A DNA stretch of 5,001 nucleotides from Betaproteobacteria bacterium (GTDB lineage: Bacteria; Pseudomonadota; Gammaproteobacteria; Burkholderiales; Burkholderiaceae_C), in the NCBI GenBank assembly GCA_009922295.1, contig RFWA01000211.1:1-5001 (forward strand), read 5' to 3'. Under the pieces are notes generated by a model. That model had not been told where the DNA came from. It saw only the letters and a list, made by a program, of their open reading frames with translations, and did not search any database. Of this stretch, positions 1 through 5,001 are shown piece after piece. The position numbers and the translations under genes were made by a program. Position 1 is the stretch's first letter, and every line of letters starts with the position of its first letter.

Positions 1-1
1 C

Positions 2-553
2 GGCGCGAGTTCGGGTTACTTCCGACGATTGGACGGACCCCTCATGCGGCTGATGGACGCTTTTATGGCTTTTCCCTCCATCATTCTGGCGATCGCGGTG
101 AGTTCTGTCCTGGGGGCGTCGGTGATCAATGTGATCTTTGCGCTGGCCATCGCGGCAACACCGCATACAGCCCGCGTAGTCCGGGCGTCGGTGATGGTGG
201 TGCGCGAAATGGAGTTCGTTGAGGCCGCCCGCGCCCTGGGCGCCGGACATGCGCGCATCTTGTTTCGCCACATCATGGCCAACGCCATGGCGCCACTGAT
301 GGTGCGCATCACCTATGTGTTTGCAGTCGCTATTCTGAATGAAGCTGTGCTCTCGTTCATCGGTGTCGGCCCGCCGCCGCCGGCACCCACCTTTGGCGCC
401 ATCATCGCTAACGGGCGAGACTTTATCGTGGCGGCCCCCTGGATCACGGTGGCACCCGGCCTGGCTATTCTGGTCAGTGTGCTGGGGCTGAATTTGCTGG
501 GAGACGGTTTGCGAGACGTCCTGGACCCGCGCATGTCTGTGAATACCCGATGA
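2..553 (+). CDS. ABC transporter permease, DppC/OppC family (5' end outside window)
   Basis: Inner-membrane permease subunit of a peptide-type (DppC/OppC/GsiD-like) ABC importer; it would form the translocation channel with a second permease encoded upstream. The reading frame is open from base 2, and the first visible residues (GYFRRLDGPLMRLMDAF) already match the family's conserved GYfrg..D..lMR.mD segment. The gene therefore starts before the window, and the TTG at 29 is not its start. About 183 residues are visible of a usual 280-300. Hydrophobic membrane segments lie at roughly fragment residues 20-38, 40-56, 100-120 and 142-165. The cytoplasmic EAA loop (EAARALG, residues 74-80, running to P98) is where the ATPases dock. 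A SFIGVGPPPPAPTFG stretch corresponds to the family's SFLGLG..PP.P.WG motif. The stop overlaps the next gene's start (ATGA), implying translational coupling. The substrate cannot be read from this fragment; dipeptides, oligopeptides, glutathione and nickel all use this family. Confidence 0.93.
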   Translation, partial: GASSGYFRRLDGPLMRLMDAFMAFPSIILAIAVSSVLGASVINVIFALAIAATPHTARVVRASVMVVREMEFVEAARALGAGHARILFRHIMANAMAPLMVRITYVFAVAILNEAVLSFIGVGPPPPAPTFGAIIANGRDFIVAAPWITVAPGLAILVSVLGLNLLGDGLRDVLDPRMSVNTR

Positions 554-1545
554 GTCACGACACGCCTATATTGCAGGTGCAGCAAGTCACCACGGCGCTT
601 GGTGCGGGCGGCCCAGAGATCCTGAGCGCCGTGGACATCAGCCTCAACAGTGGCGAGGTGCTCGGTGTCGTGGGTGAGTCAGGGTCGGGCAAGAGCATGC
701 TGGCGCTGTCAATCATGGGGCTGCTGCCCCGGCCTATCACTGTCCGTAGCGGCGACATCCTGCTTCAAGATCGCAATCTGTTGCAGCTGCCAGCGCAAGA
801 ATTGCGTGCCCTGCGCGGCAAGGACATGGCCATGATTTTCCAGGAGCCCATGACCTCCCTCAACCCGGTCATGCGCGTGGGTCAACAAATCGGTGAGGTG
901 CTACGCTGGCATCGGTCTATGCAAGGGGAGGCGGCGCGCCAGGAGGGCATTGCCCTGCTAAAGCGGGTTGAGATGCCAGACCCACAACGCCAGATAGACG
1001 CGTACCCCCACGAACTCTCAGGTGGCATGCGGCAGCGGGTGATGATTGCCATTGCCCTTGCAGGTCGGCCCAAGCTGTTGATCGCCGACGAGCCCACCAC
1101 AGCGTTGGATGTGACGATTCAAGCCCAGATCTTGGAGCTGATACGTAACATCCAGCGCGATGACGGTATGTCTGTGCTGTTAATCACGCATGACCTGGGG
1201 GTCATTGCCGAAATGTGCGACCGGGTCGCCGTCATGTACGCGGGCCGAGTCGTAGAACAGGGTGCGGTTCTGGACATCTTTGACCGACCCGCCCACCCCT
1301 ACACCCGGGGTCTGCTTGCCTCGCGCCCCAAGATCTCCGCCGGCTCCAGCTGGCTCAGCACCATCGAAGGCACCGTGCCAGCGGTTGGCCAAATGGGCAC
1401 CGGTTGCAGTTTTGCGCCGCGCTGCCCACTGGCCGGGCCAGCTTGTGCGCAACGGCCGCCTTTGCGCGAGGTCGGCGTGGCCCACCAAGCCGCCTGTGTA
1501 CGCCCCTTCGAAGGCGGGCATGCCCTCAAGGCACAGACACAATGA
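550..1545 (+). CDS. Peptide-type ABC transporter ATP-binding protein, DppD/OppD-like
   Basis: Cytoplasmic ATPase subunit (331 aa, normal length) energising the importer whose permease lies just upstream. Nucleotide-binding features appear in order: Walker A GESGSGKS (residues 42-49), Q-loop Q98 in IFQEPMTSLNP, ABC signature LSGGMRQR (156-163), Walker B LLIADEP (176-182), D-loop ALD (185-187) and switch histidine H214. A C-terminal oligopeptide/dipeptide extension follows: HPYTRGLL at 249-256, then cysteines C286, C292, C299 and C316 spaced C-x5-C-x6-C-x16-C. Related DppD/OppD ATPases are reported to bind a [4Fe-4S] cluster with such cysteines; that it does so here is inference. EPMTSLNP after the Q-loop and the LSGGMRQR signature are typical of the D-type rather than F-type subunit. 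The ATG at 550 overlaps the permease stop by four bases (ATGA), and the gene overlaps the next ATPase the same way, so the three are almost certainly co-translated. All catalytic residues are intact. Confidence 0.95.
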   Translation: MSHDTPILQVQQVTTALGAGGPEILSAVDISLNSGEVLGVVGESGSGKSMLALSIMGLLPRPITVRSGDILLQDRNLLQLPAQELRALRGKDMAMIFQEPMTSLNPVMRVGQQIGEVLRWHRSMQGEAARQEGIALLKRVEMPDPQRQIDAYPHELSGGMRQRVMIAIALAGRPKLLIADEPTTALDVTIQAQILELIRNIQRDDGMSVLLITHDLGVIAEMCDRVAVMYAGRVVEQGAVLDIFDRPAHPYTRGLLASRPKISAGSSWLSTIEGTVPAVGQMGTGCSFAPRCPLAGPACAQRPPLREVGVAHQAACVRPFEGGHALKAQTQ

Positions 1546-2534
1546 ACAGCGTTACACCCCTGATCGAGGCGCGCGGACTGCGCAAGTATTTTGAGCGGCC
1601 TCGGCGCTTTTTAGCCCCGGCAGAGCCCCCATTGCGCGCGGTGGACGGTGTTGACCTCAGCATTGCTCCGGGCGAGACGCTGGGTCTGGTGGGCGAGTCG
1701 GGCTGCGGCAAATCCACCACCGGCCGCTTGCTGTTGCGCCTGATTGAACCCAGTGGCGGCACCATCCTGCACCATGGTGAGGACATCACTCGGCTAGACG
1801 CAGCCGGCATGCGCAGCAAGCGACGCGCGATGCAGATCGTGTTTCAGGACCCTTACGGTTCGCTGAACCCCCGTATGCGGGTGTCTGAACTTGTCGCGGA
1901 GCCACTGGTGATCCATGGCGTGGGCGACAGCGCCAGCCGGGCAGCCCGGGTGCAACGCCTGCTGGACCTGGTAAGCCTACCCGGCAGCGCCCTGCAGCGC
2001 TATCCCCATGAATTCTCTGGCGGCCAACGCCAGCGAATTGGTATCGCCCGGGCCTTGGCACTGGAGCCTGAGTTCATCATCGCGGATGAAGCTGTCTCAG
2101 CACTCGACGTCTCAGTGCAAGCCCAGGTAATCAACCTGCTGCGTGAGCTGCAACGCGACCTGAAACTCACCTATCTGTTCATCTCGCACAACCTGGCCGT
2201 GGTACGCAACATCAGCGACCGGGTCGCGGTGATGTACCTGGGCCGCATCGTTGAAGTAGCGCCGGCCGACGAGCTGTTTGCGCGTCCACAGCACCCCTAC
2301 ACTCAGGCGCTTTTGGCAGCCTTGCCAACCGACCATCCTTCGCAACGCCGAACCCATGCGGTCATCAAAGGCGACCTGCCCAAGCCGGACACCGCCAGCG
2401 TAGGTTGCAGATTTGCCAACCGCTGCCCCCATGCCCAATCCCAGTGTTTGACCCAAGACCCCGCTTTCCACGAGACCGCACCCAGCCATCAGGTGGCCTG
2501 TTTGCGTATCGCTGATGGCAGCCTGAAGCTTTGA
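1542..2534 (+). CDS. Peptide-type ABC transporter ATP-binding protein, DppF/OppF-like
   Basis: Second ATPase subunit of the same importer (330 aa), expected to pair with the DppD-like protein as a heterodimer under the two permeases. Motifs: Walker A GESGCGKS (residues 51-58), Q-loop Q102 in IVFQDPYGSLNPRM, signature FSGGQRQR (158-165), Walker B FIIADEA (178-184), D-loop ALD (187-189) and switch histidine H216. DPYGSLNPRM, the DEAVSALD variant of Walker B and the GCGKST form of Walker A are hallmarks of the F-type subunit. The C-terminal extension has HPYTQALL (251-258) and cysteines C289, C295, C302 and C320 (C-x5-C-x6-C-x17-C), again compatible with an iron-sulfur site. The frame is open further upstream, to at least 1404. 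The ATG at 1542 was chosen because it forms an ATGA overlap with the previous stop and places the N-terminus where homologues begin (LIEARGLRKYF). The longer version would add about 46 residues read out of frame from the dppD-like gene. Confidence 0.95.
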   Translation: MNSVTPLIEARGLRKYFERPRRFLAPAEPPLRAVDGVDLSIAPGETLGLVGESGCGKSTTGRLLLRLIEPSGGTILHHGEDITRLDAAGMRSKRRAMQIVFQDPYGSLNPRMRVSELVAEPLVIHGVGDSASRAARVQRLLDLVSLPGSALQRYPHEFSGGQRQRIGIARALALEPEFIIADEAVSALDVSVQAQVINLLRELQRDLKLTYLFISHNLAVVRNISDRVAVMYLGRIVEVAPADELFARPQHPYTQALLAALPTDHPSQRRTHAVIKGDLPKPDTASVGCRFANRCPHAQSQCLTQDPAFHETAPSHQVACLRIADGSLKL

Positions 2535-2538
2535 AAGG
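2534..2538 (+). promoter_or_regulatory. Ribosome binding site deciding the M81 peptidase start
   Basis: AAAGG lies 7 bases before the ATG at 2546. It favours that ATG over the in-frame TTG at 2531, which overlaps the upstream stop codon as TTGA but has no purine-rich sequence placed before it. The site overlaps the stop of the upstream ATPase gene, so initiation here may be coupled to termination there. Confidence 0.6.
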
Positions 2539-2545
2539 TAACAAT

Positions 2546-4042
2546 ATGACCACACGCCCCCGTATCCTGATTGCCGAGTGCATGCAGGAGATTTCCTCCT
2601 TTAACCCGCTCGCCGGCGACTTCGACAATTTCCATATCGAACGTGGTCAGGACATGCTGGCGCAGGACGGCATCAACTCATCGCTGGGCGGCGCCTTGGC
2701 CGTGTTTCGCGAAACTGGCATGGATCCCGTGTTGACCATCAGCGCTCGCTCCGGATCGGCAGGCATTCTGATGGCACAGGCCTGGCAACGCCTGGCCGGG
2801 GAGGTGCTGGCGTCAATCGCAGCCCAAGCCGGCAGCGGCATTGACGGCGTCTATTTCTCCCTTCATGGCGCTATGGCGGCTGAGGGCGAGCTCGACCCGG
2901 AAGGCTACTTGCTGGCTGAAACACGTAAATTGATTGGGCCGAACGTTCCCATCGTCATCTCGCTAGACCTGCACGGCATCCTGACCGACCGCATGCTCAA
3001 ACAAATCAACGGTGTCACGATTTACCACACCTACCCGCATGTGGACTTTGCCTCTACCGGCCAGCGGGCGGCCCGCGTACTGCATCGGCTTGTCACGGAA
3101 AAGATTCGACCAACCATCGCACGGGTGGTGATCCCGGCGCTGGTGCGGGGTGATGAGCTGATCACCAAGTCTGGCTGCTACGGCGAGTTGATCCGCGAGG
3201 CACGGCGGCTGGAGCTTGAGGGCGTGGCCATGTCCGCGGGCATCATGATCGGCAACCCGTTTACCGACGTGCCCGAGCTGTGCTGCCAGGTGGTGGTGGC
3301 CACTGCGGGTGACGCTGCTGTGGCGGAGCAGGAGGCACTTAGACTGGCCCGCGAATTCTGGCCACTGCGTCACCGCATGCAGGGCAAGCTGATCTCGCTG
3401 GACCGCGCCATTGCCCAGGCCAGCAGCATTTCGGGCCCGGTGATTTTCACCGACGCCGCAGACGCCACCTCCTCTGGCGCCACGGGCGACTCCAACCTGA
3501 TCCTCAGGGGCTTGCGCGATGCCGGTTACCGCAAAAAGGTGCTGGCCCAGATTGTCGACCCGATGGCCGCTGCGGCCGCGCATCGGGCCGGTGTCGGCGC
3601 ACGAATCGACGTCAGCCTGGGCGGCGCCATAGACGCCAAGCGCTTTGCGCCGATGCATGTCTCAGCCCGGGTGCGCCTGCTGTCAGATGGCCAAGCGCGA
3701 CTGGAAACCATGAAGCTCGGGCTCGAAGCCGGACCCACCGCCGTGCTGGAATTTGACAACTTCACTGTGGTGGTATTCAGCCGTACACTGACCTTGCTGG
3801 ACCGCGCCATGTATTACGCCAATGGCCTGGACCCGACAGACTTTGACCTGACAGTGGTCAAGTCACCCCACACCGAACACCACATGTACGACGCTTGGGT
3901 GGACAACAACTTCAATGTGGACGTGCCCGGCGCCACCTCCGCCAACCTGAAAACCCTGGGCCACACCATTTGTGCCCGGCCCATGTACCCGCTGGATGCA
4001 GATGCTGGCTTTGAGCCCCGGGCCGTTATCTACCGCAGCTGA
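2546..4042 (+). CDS. M81 family metallopeptidase (MlrC / microcystinase C-like)
   Basis: Predicted zinc-dependent peptidase of 498 aa, near the family's usual length, with no signal peptide, so cytoplasmic. The N-terminal MlrC domain (about residues 5-290) begins RILIAECMQEISSFNP and contains SLHGAM (105-110) and SLDLHG (139-144). D141 and H143, with H165 in TYPHVD (22 residues later), are the likely metal ligands, and E11 is a further conserved acidic residue. The MlrC C-terminal domain (about 295-498) starts with GPVIFTDAADATSSGATGDSN, a variant of the family's glycine-rich DxxDxxxxGxxGD segment. MlrC of Sphingomonas cleaves linearised microcystin and a tetrapeptide product, but most M81 proteins have unknown substrates. 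The gene begins 11 bases after the DppF-like ATPase, so it is probably the last intact gene of the transporter operon and may hydrolyse the imported compound. The ATG at 2546 has a good RBS; a TTG at 2531 would add five residues. Specificity for microcystin should not be assumed. Confidence 0.92.
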   Translation: MTTRPRILIAECMQEISSFNPLAGDFDNFHIERGQDMLAQDGINSSLGGALAVFRETGMDPVLTISARSGSAGILMAQAWQRLAGEVLASIAAQAGSGIDGVYFSLHGAMAAEGELDPEGYLLAETRKLIGPNVPIVISLDLHGILTDRMLKQINGVTIYHTYPHVDFASTGQRAARVLHRLVTEKIRPTIARVVIPALVRGDELITKSGCYGELIREARRLELEGVAMSAGIMIGNPFTDVPELCCQVVVATAGDAAVAEQEALRLAREFWPLRHRMQGKLISLDRAIAQASSISGPVIFTDAADATSSGATGDSNLILRGLRDAGYRKKVLAQIVDPMAAAAAHRAGVGARIDVSLGGAIDAKRFAPMHVSARVRLLSDGQARLETMKLGLEAGPTAVLEFDNFTVVVFSRTLTLLDRAMYYANGLDPTDFDLTVVKSPHTEHHMYDAWVDNNFNVDVPGATSANLKTLGHTICARPMYPLDADAGFEPRAVIYRS

Positions 4043-4125
4043 CCTTTGTATTTGCAGATGATGACGAGCCATGGTCGGGAAGCACCTGGGCGGGATCAGG
4101 GCGGCGGCGCATTCGGCTCCGCGGC

Positions 4126-4289
4126 TGTCCCCCGCCCTGCGGGCTCCTCCTTGATGCCGCTGCGCCAAACGCACCACCACCCTGATCTGGCGCGGTACCT
4201 GACTGGTCGTGTGCCCACCACCTTCGCGGCTGCGGGGGTGGATTGGGTGTCGCAGCGAGGTCAAGGAGGAGCCCGCAGGGCGGGGGACA
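4126..4289. repeat. Long inverted repeat (palindromic intergenic element)
   Basis: The 29 bases at 4126-4154 are the exact reverse complement of 4261-4289. After three mismatched positions the pairing resumes for 7 bases (4158-4164 with 4251-4257). Weaker pairing (8 of the next 14 positions) continues to about 4178/4237, leaving a centre of about 58 bases. Each arm also contains its own small hairpin: CCCGC-CCT-GCGGG at 4131-4143 and CCCGC-AGG-GCGGG at 4272-4284. The right arm on the plus strand, and the left arm on the minus strand, carries the Shine-Dalgarno-like AAGGAGGA, but no gene starts at a suitable distance. Without a T-tract this is a poor match to an intrinsic terminator, and there is no transposase. 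A dispersed palindromic repeat or non-autonomous element is the best guess; the arms pair strongly enough to fold as RNA or to form a cruciform. Confidence 0.85.
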
Positions 4290-4328
4290 CGAGCAGTGGC
4301 GGCCAGTCCGCCCCCGTAGCTATCCAAT

Positions 4329-4334
4329 AGAAGG
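4329..4334 (+). promoter_or_regulatory. Probable ribosome binding site of the enolase-superfamily remnant
   Basis: AGAAGG ends 10 bases before the ATG at 4345. The spacing is slightly long but usable, and it supports 4345 as the original start. The protein begins there at the place expected for the family's first beta strand (MNIDAVDFFYL). Confidence 0.5.
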
Positions 4335-4344
4335 CGACCTGACT

Positions 4345-4907
4345 ATGAATATTGACGCCGTTGATTTCTTTTATCTGTCTATGCCGGAGGTCACCACCGA
4401 GGCCGATGGCAGCCAGGATGCTTTGTTGGTGCGCGTCACCGCAGGGGGTTTGACTGGCTTTGGCGAGTGCGAAGCCGCGCCGCTGCCCTCGATCGCGGCC
4501 TTTGTATGCCCCATGTCGCACGGCGCCTGCCAGCCGGTCAGTGCCTCGGTGCTGGGTCGCGCCCTGAACGGGCCGCAAGACATCGCTGCCATCGCGGCCG
4601 ACGTGGCCTACAACAGCATGGACGTGCTGCAAGCTGCGCACACCTGGTCCGGCATTGAGATGGCGCTGTGGGACCTGTTGGGCAAGGCGCGTGGCGAACC
4701 GGTCTGGAAGCTGCTGGGCTACCCGTCTGCATACCCCAAAACACCCAGTTTGGCTGGGGGCCGATCGGCCGGGGCAGGGCAGAACAAGACGCCGATCACT
4801 TCTTTGCAGCACGCGAGGCATTGGGAGCCGACGGCATTCTGCTGGTCGACGTAGGTCAAATTTTTGGGGAAGACGTAGTTCGCGCCTCAGCCCGGCTGGG
4901 CGCCTTG
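4345..4907 (+). pseudogene. Mandelate racemase/muconate lactonizing enzyme (enolase superfamily) pseudogene with internal deletion and lost 3' end
   Basis: Remnant of an enolase-superfamily enzyme; intact members of about 370-400 aa abstract a proton alpha to a carboxylate using a Mg2+ site in a TIM barrel. Frame 1 gives a clean N-terminal capping domain: GSQDALLVRV at 22-31, GFGECEA at 38-44, then HTWSGIEMALWDLLGK and YPKTP at residues 130-134. At about 4746/4747 the frame breaks. Frame 1 runs as junk to a TAG at 4852-4854 (169 aa product). The family-like continuation FGWGPIGRG...GILLVDVGQIFGEDVVRASARL reads from 4749 in frame 3. About 25-30 codons plus one base appear deleted, including the strand normally ending in AVK. 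The metal-ligand aspartate (codon 4848-4850) survives. The downstream glutamate ligands (the LEEP region) and the rest of the barrel are absent, because the sequence turns into something else near 4900-4920. It cannot encode a working enzyme as read. The original substrate is unknown. The end coordinate is approximate. Confidence 0.8.
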
Positions 4908-5001
4908 GAACAGGCCAAAATGCACAACCGCATGACAGACTGGGTGGGGCTCAGCTCAAGCCAACGCGCCCAGGCCAGGCTAAATTTTGAAGAATCAAAA
5001 A
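4908..5001 (+). pseudogene. DUF3106-like protein fragment, 5' end missing and continuing past the window
   Basis: The frame that carries the enolase-superfamily remnant stays open to the window end, but from about 4908-4920 it no longer resembles a TIM barrel. The residues EQAKMHNRMTDWVGLS and SQRAQARLNFEESK show the pattern R-M-x-x-W-x-x-L-S-x-x-Q-R-x-x-A-R-x-N-F. This is typical of DUF3106 proteins of betaproteobacteria, which are short, mostly exported or periplasmic, and of unknown function. A normal member has a signal peptide and earlier W-x-x-L repeats before this point, and none are present, so its 5' part seems to have been lost in the join. An ATG at 4920 could restart translation, but it lies inside the domain. 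The last 25 bases are noticeably AT-richer than the rest of the window. The family assignment is by pattern memory only, and whether the gene is complete downstream cannot be seen. Confidence 0.5.

Larger units (their letters stand above)
4043..4344. other. Intergenic region without a convincing gene
   Basis: These 302 bases separate the M81 gene from the enolase-superfamily remnant. Open frames run through on both strands, but they have no family resemblance. Their similarity to each other (both contain VPRPAGSSL) is explained by the inverted repeat at 4126-4289. I see no clear sigma-70 promoter, no hairpin followed by a T-run, and no tRNA. The gap is long compared with the near-zero spacing of the upstream operon, so the repeat may have been inserted between two genes that were once closer. 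Confidence 0.7.

Noticed and set aside
29..553. TTG at 29 as the start of the permease gene
   Set aside because: The in-frame residues before it already match the conserved permease family segment, and the protein would lack about 100 N-terminal residues; the gene simply begins outside the window.
1404..1541. N-terminal extension of the DppF-like ATPase upstream of 1542
   Set aside because: It is an alternate-frame reading of the DppD-like 3' end with no family resemblance; the ATGA overlap at 1542 and the homologous N-terminus argue for the shorter protein.
2963..3658. Minus-strand 231-codon open frame inside the M81 gene
   Set aside because: Antisense shadow of a well-recognised gene in GC-rich DNA; composition rich in H, R, G and A, with no recognisable domain.
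4126..4289. The inverted repeat as an intrinsic transcription terminator of the operon
   Set aside because: No T-tract follows either arm on either strand, and the arms are about 106 bases apart, far beyond a normal terminator loop.
3863..4327. Minus-strand 154-codon open frame spanning the end of the M81 gene and the repeat
   Set aside because: Half is antisense to the peptidase and half is the palindrome read backwards; not a credible gene.
4046..4330. Plus-strand 94-codon open frame in the intergenic region
   Set aside because: It runs through the inverted repeat, has no family match I recognise and no supported start. The same VPRPAGSSL peptide appears on the opposite strand because of the palindrome.
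4243..4344. Upstream extension of the enolase-superfamily remnant from a TTG at 4243
   Set aside because: The added 34 residues translate the right arm of the repeat; the ATG at 4345 has an RBS and matches the family N-terminus.
4261..4821. Minus-strand 186-codon open frame over the enolase-superfamily remnant
   Set aside because: Shadow of the plus-strand coding frame, low-complexity composition, no recognisable motif.
4655..4990. Plus-strand frame-2 open reading of 111 codons
   Set aside because: Arginine- and tryptophan-rich out-of-frame translation of the enolase-superfamily sequence; the family similarity is in frames 1 and 3.
1..5001. CRISPR array, tRNA/rRNA, toxin-antitoxin, phage or transposase genes
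   Set aside because: I looked for spaced direct repeats, tRNA-like folds and relevant protein motifs and saw none.

Overview
The window looks like a chromosomal segment of a high-GC betaproteobacterium, most likely Burkholderiales/Comamonadaceae. This rests on the GC-rich codon use, the style of the proteins, and a DUF3106-like fragment at the right edge, a family I associate with that group. The assignment is inference; there is no rRNA or marker gene in the window.

Positions 2-4042 carry a tightly packed plus-strand operon. It starts with the 3' part of a DppC/OppC-type permease (2-553, cut by the window edge). Two peptide-type ABC ATPases follow, DppD-like (550-1545) and DppF-like (1542-2534), each joined to the gene before it by a 4-base ATGA overlap. 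Then, 11 bases after the last transporter stop codon, comes an M81 (MlrC-type) metallopeptidase (2546-4042). The second permease and the solute-binding protein would be expected upstream, outside the window. The simplest reading is import of a peptide or peptide-like compound followed by cytoplasmic cleavage by the M81 enzyme.

Positions 4043-4344 hold no convincing gene. They contain a striking long inverted repeat, with 29-base perfect arms at 4126-4154 and 4261-4289 and imperfect pairing further inward. It resembles a dispersed palindromic intergenic element more than a terminator, as it has no T-tract.

From 4345 the window holds the wreck of an enolase-superfamily (mandelate racemase/muconate lactonizing enzyme) gene. 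The N-terminal domain reads well in frame 1 up to about 4746. The barrel sequence then resumes in frame 3 at about 4747, with a block of roughly 25-30 codons missing. The barrel itself stops after about 50 codons. From about 4900-4920 the same open frame reads as a DUF3106-like protein that continues out of the window. Two deletion scars therefore lie within about 170 bases. They suggest that the end of this catabolic/transport cluster has been eroded and joined to an unrelated resident gene.
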